DNA of 5,627 bases from Candidatus Gastranaerophilales bacterium (lineage in GTDB: Bacteria; Cyanobacteriota; Vampirovibrionia; Gastranaerophilales; Gastranaerophilaceae). The stretch is taken from the NCBI GenBank assembly GCA_021201175.1, contig JAJQFK010000014.1, positions 1 to 5,627 on the forward strand, read 5' to 3'. Below, piece after piece: positions 1 to 5,627 of this stretch. The notes beneath the pieces were generated by a model that worked only from the letters and a program-made list of their open reading frames with translations, had not been told where the DNA came from and ran no database searches. How positions within the stretch are numbered: position 1 is the first letter of the stretch; each line of letters starts with the position of its first letter. The translations under genes were made by a program, and so were the position numbers.

Positions 1-1412
1 ACTGTATTTATTGTGCCTGTCATAAGTTTTGGGGCAGAGTTTACTATTATTATGTCATCTCCTGCCGTAAATTTTGCACGTTCAACTAAAAGTTTATCAA
101 TTTTATTAAATAATTCTTCATCTAATATACAATTACAATTTTTATCAACAAATGTATAAATGCCCCGGAACAAACTTAGCTTTCTTGCTATTGAACCGGA
201 GTTAGTAACGGTTATTACAGGTACAGAAGGTTTTAATTTTGAAATAATTTTTGGAGTATATCCTTTTTCCGAGAACACCAGTATACCTTTTGCATTTAGT
301 TTTTTTGATATATTAACGGCGCTTCCCGCTATAGCCTGTGAAATTGGATTTAAATCAGGTATTAAATCCGCATCATAATCAGTTTTTATAAACTGACTTT
401 TTTCTACAGTCTGAGAAATTAAAGACATCATTTCTACAGATTCTACGGGATATTTCCCTACTGCTGTTTCACCTGATAACATTATTGCATCGGCACCGTC
501 ATATATTGCATTTGCGACGTCGTTTGCTTCTGCTCTGGTTGGAATAGGTTGTTCTATCATTGATTCAAGCATTTGAGTGGCGACAATGCAAGGTTTTTTA
601 TAAATATTTGCCATATTTATAATTTCTTTTTGTGCAACAGGAACTTCCTGCGGCGACATTTCAATTCCCAAATCTCCTCTTGCTACCATTACACCGTCAG
701 CTTCACGAATTATTTGGCTCAAATTTTCAACCGCCTGCGGTTTTTCTATTTTGGCAATGACCGGTATTTCTGTATCGCCGAATGCTTTTATATAATATTT
801 TGCACATTTTATATCTTCCGCCGTTCTTACAAAAGATAACGCTATATAATCCGCTTGTTGATTCAATGCAAATTTTATGTATTCCTTATCTCGTTTTGTA
901 ATGGCTTCAAGACTTGTCTGCGAACCGGGAATATTTATGCCTTTGCGCGGTTTTATAAGTGTTCCGTTTTCAACTTCTGTGTACACTTTTGAATCTTCAA
1001 TTTTTACAACTTTTAATCTTATTTTTCCGTCATCAAGGAATATTTTTTCACCGGGTGTTACATCTCGCGAAATCCCTTCATAATCAACGGGAAGTATATT
1101 GTCCTTTATTTCTTTTGTATGCTCAAGTATAAGTTCTTGTCCTTTTTTTATTTCAATTGGGGATGGAATTTCTCCTACTCTTATCTTTGGACCTTGTAAA
1201 TCTATAAGAATAGGTATATTTTTATTCAGTTCATCGCTTATTTGCCTTATTATTTTTATTTTTTCCTCGTGTTCATACTTCTCTCCATGTGAAGTATTTA
1301 TTCTGAACATTGAAACTCCGGCGGTTATAAGTTCTTTTATTGTATTATAATCGCCGCTGGAGGGCCCTAGGGTTGCTACTATTTTTGTTTTTGTTCTTAC
1401 TTGTTGCTGCAT
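1..1412 (-). CDS. pyk: Pyruvate kinase, 3' end cut by the window edge
   Basis: Pyruvate kinase transfers the phosphate of phosphoenolpyruvate to ADP, giving pyruvate and ATP, the last step of glycolysis, in the cytoplasm. I translated the minus strand by hand from ATG 1412: 470 complete codons without a stop. The N-terminus reads KTKIVATLGPSS. Catalytic-barrel motifs follow: RINTSHG (R37, N39, S41), DLQGPKIR (D71), LDDGKI in the B domain, AKIEKP (K221, E223), MVARGDLGIE (D247), ATQMLESM (T279) and PTRAEANDVANAI, then MLSGETAVGKYP. The allosteric-type C-terminal domain runs from about 345. These match the metal-, substrate- and proton-transfer residues of the family (E. coli PykF R32, N34, S36, D66, K220, E222, D246, T278). 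The last readable residues, GTINTV, correspond to the near-terminal GTTN motif, so perhaps five to ten residues are missing. Slightly unusual are T40 where Phe is common and INT for TTN near the end. The start is supported by GGAG seven bases upstream. It is the last visible gene of the run. Confidence 0.97.
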   Translation of the reverse strand, partial: MQQQVRTKTKIVATLGPSSGDYNTIKELITAGVSMFRINTSHGEKYEHEEKIKIIRQISDELNKNIPILIDLQGPKIRVGEIPSPIEIKKGQELILEHTKEIKDNILPVDYEGISRDVTPGEKIFLDDGKIRLKVVKIEDSKVYTEVENGTLIKPRKGINIPGSQTSLEAITKRDKEYIKFALNQQADYIALSFVRTAEDIKCAKYYIKAFGDTEIPVIAKIEKPQAVENLSQIIREADGVMVARGDLGIEMSPQEVPVAQKEIINMANIYKKPCIVATQMLESMIEQPIPTRAEANDVANAIYDGADAIMLSGETAVGKYPVESVEMMSLISQTVEKSQFIKTDYDADLIPDLNPISQAIAGSAVNISKKLNAKGILVFSEKGYTPKIISKLKPSVPVITVTNSGSIARKLSLFRGIYTFVDKNCNCILDEELFNKIDKLLVERAKFTAGDDIIIVNSAPKLMTGTINT

Positions 1413-1419
1413 ATTTTTA

Positions 1420-1423
1420 CTCC
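1420..1423 (-). promoter_or_regulatory. Ribosome-binding site of pyk
   Basis: GGAG lies seven bases before ATG 1412. It decides this start against an in-phase ATG at 1526, which would add 38 residues but has no Shine-Dalgarno sequence and lies inside the palindromic spacer element. Confidence 0.75.
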
Positions 1424-1440
1424 GTTGAAATTTGTCCGAG

Positions 1441-1474
1441 AAAATTTCGCTCACGTTCCTTATCGCGAAATTTT
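1441..1474. repeat. Perfect 10-bp inverted repeat, pyk-proximal hairpin
   Basis: AAAATTTCGC (1441-1450) is matched by its exact reverse complement GCGAAATTTT (1465-1474) across a 14-base loop. In the lpd-pyk transcript it would fold about 50 bases before the pyk start. The T run of the 3' arm belongs to the stem itself and the stem is AT-rich, so this is not a standard intrinsic terminator. Confidence 0.75.
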
Positions 1475-1517
1475 TGAGTGACGCCTTGAAAAGGTGAGCC
1501 CCAATTTTTCGGTGACG
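1469..1517. repeat. Imperfect 15-base direct repeat
   Basis: AATTTTTGAGTGACG (1469-1483) and AATTTTTCGGTGACG (1503-1517) agree at 13 of 15 positions, with starts 34 bases apart. The first copy overlaps the 3' arm of one hairpin and the second forms most of the 5' arm of the other. This suggests that the element grew by internal duplication. Confidence 0.6.
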
Positions 1518-1534
1518 AGGAGTCATCGAAAAAT
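1504..1534. repeat. 13-bp inverted repeat just downstream of lpd
   Basis: ATTTTTCGGTGAC (1504-1516) faces GTCATCGAAAAAT (1522-1534) over a five-base GAGGA loop. Twelve of 13 positions pair by Watson-Crick rules. The odd pair is G-T on the plus strand (G-U, tolerated in RNA) and A-C on the minus strand. It begins 15 bases after the lpd stop in the direction of transcription. The following minus-strand bases are TGGGG rather than a T run, so a rho-independent terminator is not supported. It could protect the lpd mRNA 3' end from exonucleases as REP hairpins do (inference). Confidence 0.75.
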
Positions 1535-1549
1535 GCGGGCGACACTAGA

Positions 1550-2899
1550 TTAAAATTGAGGTATGTGTATTGCCATATTATCAAGTGCAAGTATACTTTC
1601 TATTACCCCTTCCGAGTATGTCGGATGTGGGAATATTGTATTGTGCATTTCTTTCGGTTTTATTCCGTTCGTAATCATAATAGCTATTTGCCCGATTAAT
1701 GCACCGGCTTCTTCTGATATAATATGAGCACCTAAAATTTCTTCCTCTGTGGCAAGAATCTTTATAAATCCCTCAATCTTATCATCTGCATAGGCTTTAC
1801 CCAGGGCAGATACCGGAAATAAAGATTTTTTATATTTTATATTTTCTTGAATCAATTCTTGTTCTGTTTTGCCGATTGCTGCAATTTCCGGTGAACCGTA
1901 TATAACCGAGGGCACCTGTTTTTTATCGAATTTCGGACAATTTCCTTTTATAATATACTCTATTACATTTTCTGCCTGTTTCATTGCGCTGTGTGCAAGC
2001 ATGGAAGTGCCGTTTATATCCCCGATTGCATAAATATTTTCAATATTTGTTTTAAAATTACAATCTGTTGATATATATTTGTTTATTTTTAGTTTTTCGC
2101 TGATTTTTCCAAAATCTATATCCGCAATTCTACCTGCCGCTGTTAATATATAATCTGTTTCTATTTGCTTGCCGTTTGTTAGAATAACTGTTTTGTTTTG
2201 GATTTTTTCTACGGAGCAGGAAGTATAAAATTCAATTCTGTTTTTTTTAAAAAGTCTTGAAATCCTTTCGGATACTTCATAATCCATAGCCGGACATAAT
2301 TTATCAGCTATTTCGGTTATATAGACTTTTGTTTGGAGTGCTGATAATATTCTTGCCCATTCTATACCTATAGCACCGGAACCGGCTATTAGTATACTTT
2401 TTGGCTGCTCTGTAAGATTTAATATTTCATCCGAGGTTAAAACAAAATCTTCTTTGTAATCTCCGGAAAACTTTAGTTTATTTGGCATAGAGCCGGAAGC
2501 TATAATAATATTTTCTACATTATAATTCGTATTTCCGGCTTTTATTATATTTGGTGTTTCTATTTCTGCAAGTTCCTCAATAATTGTAATACCATAACTT
2601 TTAATAAGGTTTGTAAGGGATTTCCTAATTTTTTCCGATACCGTTTTTTGACGTTCCCAAATTTTAGTAAAATCCGGAGTAACGTTATCTGTATTTATTC
2701 CGAATTTTGTTGAATTTTTTATTTCGTTATATATACTTACGGAATGAAGTATAGTTTTTGTAGGAATGCAGCCCCGGTTTAAACAAGTACCGCCTATTTG
2801 ATTTTTTTCAAATAATATTACTTTTAGTCCGTATTGTGCTGCCCTTATTGCGGCTGTATATCCCGCAGGTCCTGCCCCTATAATCCCGACATCAAACAT
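1550..2899 (-). CDS. lpd: Dihydrolipoamide dehydrogenase (E3)
   Basis: E3 reoxidises dihydrolipoyl groups on 2-oxo-acid dehydrogenase E2 subunits or glycine-cleavage H protein, passing electrons through a disulfide and FAD to NAD+ in the cytoplasm. Numbered from the chosen ATG (449 aa): FAD dinucleotide-binding GAGPAG (8-13); redox-active pair in GGTCLNRGCIPTK (C39, C44), the LPD form CxxxxC; ASGS motif (134-137); NAD-binding GSGAIG (173-178) with acidic E196 at the end of the next strand, favouring NAD+ over NADP+; second FAD motif AIGD (G293, D294); C-terminal dimerisation domain from about 325 with catalytic HPTYSE (H425, E430). The family's common HxHPT reads FPHPT here, and GR-x-PN reads GRIAD, both modest divergences. 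The length is slightly below the usual 460-475. The start at 2899 is preferred over an in-frame GTG at 2941, because GAGAGGG lies nine bases before it and the fold begins at once. No E1, E2 or glycine-cleavage genes are in view, so its partner complex is unknown. Confidence 0.95.
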   Translation of the reverse strand: MFDVGIIGAGPAGYTAAIRAAQYGLKVILFEKNQIGGTCLNRGCIPTKTILHSVSIYNEIKNSTKFGINTDNVTPDFTKIWERQKTVSEKIRKSLTNLIKSYGITIIEELAEIETPNIIKAGNTNYNVENIIIASGSMPNKLKFSGDYKEDFVLTSDEILNLTEQPKSILIAGSGAIGIEWARILSALQTKVYITEIADKLCPAMDYEVSERISRLFKKNRIEFYTSCSVEKIQNKTVILTNGKQIETDYILTAAGRIADIDFGKISEKLKINKYISTDCNFKTNIENIYAIGDINGTSMLAHSAMKQAENVIEYIIKGNCPKFDKKQVPSVIYGSPEIAAIGKTEQELIQENIKYKKSLFPVSALGKAYADDKIEGFIKILATEEEILGAHIISEEAGALIGQIAIMITNGIKPKEMHNTIFPHPTYSEGVIESILALDNMAIHIPQF

Positions 2900-2908
2900 A
2901 AATTTTTT

Positions 2909-2915
2909 CCCTCTC
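2909..2915 (-). promoter_or_regulatory. Ribosome-binding site of lpd
   Basis: GAGAGGG sits nine bases upstream of ATG 2899. The upstream alternatives, GTG 2941 and ATG 2917, lack comparable sites and would only add 14 or 6 residues in front of the Rossmann strand, so this site decides the start. Confidence 0.75.
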
Positions 2916-2944
2916 ATATAATCTTTTCTGTATATCTGCACAAT

Positions 2945-4036
2945 TTATTTGACAATTTTTGATAATCCGTTAGGCTTATCAACATTTCTTCCGAGTTTAA
3001 ATGCTGTTTCATAAGCAAGAAGCTGCATAATAACAAGCGCAGAAAACATAAAATCTATATCATTTTTCGTAGAAATAGTTATTACCGTGTTTTTTAATGT
3101 ATCATCAATAGGAATTGCGGAAATGATTAATGACTGAGTTTTATAGCCGGAATTAACCTTTTCCAATACATTCATGGTAAAATCTACATTTGAATTATTA
3201 ACTAATGCAATAAGAGTACATTTTCTGTTTAAAATGGCAATATGTCCGTGAAGAAATTCACCCGTCGGGTATGCAGTGGTATTAATATAAGATGTTTCTT
3301 TTATTTTCAAAGCTCCTTCTTTTGCAAGAGGATAAAACATACCGGAAGCCAATATAACAGCGTTTTCATTTCTTGAAAGAAGTTGTGCATATTTTTTTGC
3401 TTCCTCCTGTTTTGTATAAGCATTTTCAATATAATCCGGAACTCTAATAATTTGAGATAAAACATCATAATTTTCAATTCTGTTTTCTTTCATTATCTTT
3501 AATGCAATAAGCAGCAGACAAAATATTTGTGAACTCATTGCCTTAGTGGAAGCAATGGATTTTTCAATACCGGCAAATGTTAATATTTTGTATTTTGTAT
3601 TTTTATATAATGTTGAATTTTTAGTATTTGTAACGGACAAAGTTTTGTCTGTTTTGTTTTTAATTTTTTCTAAAGCAATATTTGTATCCGATGTTTCGCC
3701 TGATTGTGAGATAAATATATAGAGTATATCAGGATATACATCAAAATTTTCCAGTATTGATATTTCTCCGGCATAATAGGATTGAGCCTGTATATGAACA
3801 GTGTTTCTAAAAAAGTTTGCCGCAATAGCTGCGCTGTGGTATGAAGAACCGCTTGCAATCAAAGCAATTTTTTTTATTCCGTCGGGTAGATTTATATTAA
3901 TAACATTATCTTCTTTAATATATTTTTTTATAAGATTCCGGATTATTTGAACCTGTTGAAAAATTTCTTTTTCCATATTTGTTCTTTTCCCGAACAATAA
4001 AAATTTATTAAAAAATCGTTTGAATAAAATTTTCAT
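2945..4036 (-). CDS. Double-SIS sugar-phosphate protein, GlmS isomerase-like without glutaminase domain
   Basis: This 363-residue protein matches the C-terminal isomerase half of GlmS (glutamine-fructose-6-phosphate aminotransferase). MEKEIFQQ (21-28) aligns with the GlmS linker (MQKEIYEQP in E. coli), where the isomerase begins. SIS domain 1 (about 55-180) has ASGSSYHSA (61-69), SQSGETSDT (110-118) and the STKA loop (163-166), all phosphosugar-binding. SIS domain 2 (about 215-345) has GALKIKETSY with E247, GEFLHGH with H263, and a C-tail KPNGLSKIVK with K360. These align with GlmS E488, H504 and K603. The N-terminal Ntn glutaminase with its catalytic Cys is absent, so it cannot use glutamine by itself. 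Best reading: a sugar-phosphate isomerase or deaminase such as a NagB-II/GlmD-type glucosamine-6-phosphate deaminase, or an ammonia-dependent relative; which one is not decidable here. The start at 4036 has GAGGGAGAGG upstream and adds a basic, hydrophobic 20-residue leader. An internal ATG at 3976 fits the family boundary but has a poor ribosome-binding site. Confidence 0.85.
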   Translation of the reverse strand: MKILFKRFFNKFLLFGKRTNMEKEIFQQVQIIRNLIKKYIKEDNVININLPDGIKKIALIASGSSYHSAAIAANFFRNTVHIQAQSYYAGEISILENFDVYPDILYIFISQSGETSDTNIALEKIKNKTDKTLSVTNTKNSTLYKNTKYKILTFAGIEKSIASTKAMSSQIFCLLLIALKIMKENRIENYDVLSQIIRVPDYIENAYTKQEEAKKYAQLLSRNENAVILASGMFYPLAKEGALKIKETSYINTTAYPTGEFLHGHIAILNRKCTLIALVNNSNVDFTMNVLEKVNSGYKTQSLIISAIPIDDTLKNTVITISTKNDIDFMFSALVIMQLLAYETAFKLGRNVDKPNGLSKIVK

Positions 4037-4037
4037 G

Positions 4038-4047
4038 CCTCTCCCTC
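4038..4047 (-). promoter_or_regulatory. Ribosome-binding site of the SIS-domain gene
   Basis: GAGGGAGAGG precedes ATG 4036 by one base; its GGAG and GAGG cores lie four and seven bases from the start. It falls inside the 31-base gap after the tolC-like stop, and it favours the long start over the ATG at 3976. Confidence 0.65.
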
Positions 4048-4067
4048 AATATTAAGAATTTATTATA

Positions 4068-5546
4068 CTAATAAAATCTTGTTTTGTAGTCCTTTAAAAC
4101 ATTTTTCGGACTAATAATTCCCATATCAAATAACAATTTTGACTGTGCCTTATTGTATTCTATCATATTTTTAATTAAATTTAAGTTTGCCTGAACTTTA
4201 ATATTTTGAGAAGCAATAACATCAATGAAAGTAGCTTCTCCGGCTTTCATATTTGCAAGTGAAAGGTTTAAACTTGTATCTGCCGCTTCAACTTCGACTT
4301 CTGACGCTTCAATTTTCTTTAATGCATTTAAAGAATCGTAATAAGAATTAATAATATCTTCTTTCACTTGCCGTTCAAGTTTAATTAATTCAAGTTTTTT
4401 AGCACGTACAACGGCAGAATCGGCTTTTATTTGTGTAATAGTACCCATAAGCATATTTTTTCCCAAATTAGCGCGTACATCAAGAGTAATGCTGTTGTGA
4501 CTCGACATGCCCATTCTTTTTGTGCCGACCATCCCATTCTGATAAGAAATTGTAACGGCAGGAATAATATCGGTGTAATTAGAACTTCTTTGTGCTCTAT
4601 AAGCATTAATTTCCGCCTTTTTCGCTTTTATATCTTCTCTTGATTCAAGTGCCTGTTCATATAATTCTTCAATACTATAAGAAGGATTGACAAGTTGTCT
4701 TTTATCAACAGCAATTTCAAACGGATAAACAGCCTCTAAAACATCGACACCAAGTACATTAGCAAGTGATGCCTGCTGCAATCTCAAAGAATTTAGCGCT
4801 GCTGTATAATCTTGCTGTGCACCTGCTAACTCTGCTTGAGCTCTTTTTACATCATATAAAGTTCCTAAGCCGCTTTCAAATCTTGCCTGAGTATATCTTA
4901 ATTGTTCAAGTCTGTCATATAAATTGACTTTTTGAACTTCAATTTCTAATTTTCTTGCCAATGTATCATAATAATTAGTAATAGTATTTAATAAAGTTTC
5001 ATCTTTTGTATATTCTAATGTTGCCTTTGCTGATTTTAAAAGATTTCTGGTTTGAGCGAGATAAAAGAAATATTTACCCTGATTAATAGTAGACCATTCT
5101 GCAATGAAATAGCTTTGAATTGGCACCTCATGAGTAGTAGTTGCAACAATTCCGCCAACAAGATAATTCCCCTCTAAATTTTTAATATCATAATTATAAT
5201 AGATATCGGGCAACAGTTGGAATTGTGCATTTTTATTAATCCAGTATGCTTCATCTGCGTCTGCTCTGTTTATTTTTATGTCATAATTTTCGCCAAGTGC
5301 GATTTTAATACAATTTTCAAGGTCGGTATAAATAAAATGCGACCCCAATTCGTTTTCTATTTCTCTATCTATAACAAACTGTTTTTCAATGTCAGAAATA
5401 CTTGCAGAACCTTTTATTACCTGTTCAAATTTCTTATAACTTTCATTTTCACAGCATTGAGAATATGCTTCAATATATTCAGACACAGCTGCCATCGCAA
5501 TATTTTGTACAAAAAGTAATATAAATATAATCCATATAATTTTCAT
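4068..5546 (-). CDS. TolC/OEP-family outer-membrane efflux channel protein
   Basis: TolC-family proteins form trimeric outer-membrane barrels with a long periplasmic alpha-helical tunnel that docks to type I secretion, ABC or RND pumps. This one has 492 residues, close to the family norm. Residues 1-19 form a Sec signal peptide (hydrophobic run 3-16, cleavage likely after AMA at 17-19); there is no lipobox, so it is probably not lipidated. A region at 20-75 that I do not recognise, with adjacent cysteines C31 and C32, precedes the channel. OEP repeat 1 (about 76-267) starts with the helix LENCIKIALGENYDIKI and has ARFESGLGTLYDVKRAQAEL (221-240), a hallmark helix motif. OEP repeat 2 (about 293-475) has the matching ANMKAGEATFIDVIASQNIK (431-450). 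Both repeats are rich in heptad-like helical sequence, as expected for the tunnel. The start ATG 5546 gives the full signal peptide but has no clear Shine-Dalgarno sequence. It is the first gene after the promoter. No membrane-fusion protein or pump gene is in the window, so substrate and partners are unknown. Confidence 0.92.
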   Translation of the reverse strand: MKIIWIIFILLFVQNIAMAAVSEYIEAYSQCCENESYKKFEQVIKGSASISDIEKQFVIDREIENELGSHFIYTDLENCIKIALGENYDIKINRADADEAYWINKNAQFQLLPDIYYNYDIKNLEGNYLVGGIVATTTHEVPIQSYFIAEWSTINQGKYFFYLAQTRNLLKSAKATLEYTKDETLLNTITNYYDTLARKLEIEVQKVNLYDRLEQLRYTQARFESGLGTLYDVKRAQAELAGAQQDYTAALNSLRLQQASLANVLGVDVLEAVYPFEIAVDKRQLVNPSYSIEELYEQALESREDIKAKKAEINAYRAQRSSNYTDIIPAVTISYQNGMVGTKRMGMSSHNSITLDVRANLGKNMLMGTITQIKADSAVVRAKKLELIKLERQVKEDIINSYYDSLNALKKIEASEVEVEAADTSLNLSLANMKAGEATFIDVIASQNIKVQANLNLIKNMIEYNKAQSKLLFDMGIISPKNVLKDYKTRFY

Positions 5547-5564
5547 ATAAAAATTATGTTTTAA

Positions 5565-5593
5565 ATTATAAGAAAATCATAATAGCCTGTAAG
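5565..5593 (-). promoter_or_regulatory. Sigma70-like promoter for the tolC-like gene
   Basis: On the minus strand a perfect -10 TATAAT (5570-5565) lies 17 bases downstream of CTTACA (5593-5588), a four-of-six match to the -35 consensus TTGACA. The sequence further upstream to the window edge (5594-5627) is very A/T-rich, as in an UP element, and shows no gene. Transcription would start near 5558, leaving only about a dozen untranslated bases before ATG 5546. In an AT-rich genome such boxes arise by chance, but the spacing and placement are good. Confidence 0.55.
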
Positions 5594-5627
5594 TTAATAC
5601 AATAAGATAGTTTTTATTTTAAAGAAA

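Larger units (their letters stand above)
1436..1545. repeat. Palindrome-rich intergenic element between lpd and pyk
   Basis: This spacer stands out from its surroundings: 55 of the 120 bases in 1431-1550 are G or C by hand count, far above the flanking genes. It contains two long inverted repeats (1441-1474 and 1504-1534), a small one (1484-1494, CCTT/AAGG), a longer-range pair GCTCAC (1449-1454) with GTGAGC (1494-1499), and an imperfect direct repeat (1469-1483 and 1503-1517). On the minus strand it is open in the pyk frame from a TAG at 1545-1547 to the pyk start. These traits resemble small non-autonomous palindromic elements (REP/BIME- or RPE-like). I see only one copy here, so the claim that it is dispersed in the genome is inference. 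Confidence 0.55.

Noticed and set aside
160..1350. Four plus-strand open frames (160-378, 573-839, 877-1083, 1099-1350)
   Set aside because: They lie opposite pyruvate kinase, whose minus-strand frame is continuous with all catalytic motifs; their translations show no family and look like antisense shadows.
1504..1534. Rho-independent terminator after lpd
   Set aside because: The stem is AT-rich at its base, has an A-C mismatch in the transcript strand and is followed by TGGGG rather than a T run.
2900..2941. GTG start of lpd adding 14 residues
   Set aside because: The extension lies outside the Rossmann fold and has no good ribosome-binding site, whereas ATG 2899 has GAGAGGG nine bases upstream.
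3670..3858. 62-residue minus-strand frame inside the SIS gene
   Set aside because: It is an out-of-phase shadow within a well-supported coding region, with no recognisable motif.
2945..4036. Full GlmS
   Set aside because: The 240-residue glutaminase domain with its N-terminal catalytic Cys is missing, and the upstream DNA encodes the TolC-like protein, so it was not simply cut off by a wrong start.
4431..5519. Plus-strand frames at 4431-4643 and 5217-5519
   Set aside because: They are antisense to the TolC-like gene, whose OEP repeats cover both stretches; the Phe/Ile/Cys-rich translations are typical of the reverse of AT-rich coding DNA.
4068..5546. Lipoprotein form of the outer-membrane factor (OprM/NodT-like)
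   Set aside because: No lipobox cysteine follows the hydrophobic segment; the first cysteines (31, 32) lie beyond the AMA cleavage site without the L-x-x-C context.
1..5627. CRISPR array, tRNA, rRNA, transposase or toxin-antitoxin genes
   Set aside because: No regularly spaced repeats, cloverleaf-like sequence or matching coding frames were seen; genes and the spacer element account for almost the whole window.

Overview
The window is AT-rich (roughly two thirds A+T by eye) and looks bacterial. It carries four genes, all on the minus strand, read from the right edge to the left. A TolC-type outer-membrane protein with a Sec signal peptide means the host is a diderm (Gram-negative-type) bacterium. 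Composition and layout would suit an uncultured or host-associated lineage, but nothing here fixes the phylum.

Layout in transcription order: (1) a sigma70-like promoter at 5565-5593 with a very short leader; (2) a TolC/OEP-family outer-membrane efflux protein, 4068-5546; (3) after 31 bases, a two-SIS-domain protein equivalent to the isomerase half of glucosamine-6-phosphate synthase but without a glutaminase domain, 2945-4036; (4) after 45 bases, a dihydrolipoamide dehydrogenase, 1550-2899; (5) after a 137-base spacer, pyruvate kinase, 1-1412, which loses only its last few residues at the left edge. Pyruvate kinase is the leftmost gene and lacks a stop inside the window, so it is easily missed, yet its translation and catalytic motifs are unmistakable.

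The gaps are short, the genes share one strand, each gene after the first has its own ribosome-binding site and no intrinsic terminator is visible between them, so a single transcript is plausible. The functions do not form one obvious pathway: an export channel, a hexosamine-phosphate enzyme, the E3 subunit of 2-oxo-acid dehydrogenase or glycine-cleavage complexes, and the last enzyme of glycolysis. Lpd and pyruvate kinase both touch pyruvate metabolism; the SIS enzyme would feed from or into fructose-6-phosphate.

The least ordinary stretch is the lpd-pyk spacer. About 110 bases (about 1435-1545) are much richer in G+C than their surroundings and are packed with inverted repeats and one imperfect direct repeat. 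The same stretch is an uninterrupted reading frame joined in phase to the pyruvate kinase start. It looks like a small palindromic interspersed element rather than a terminator. No complete novel system (defence, CRISPR, mobile element with its own genes) is visible.
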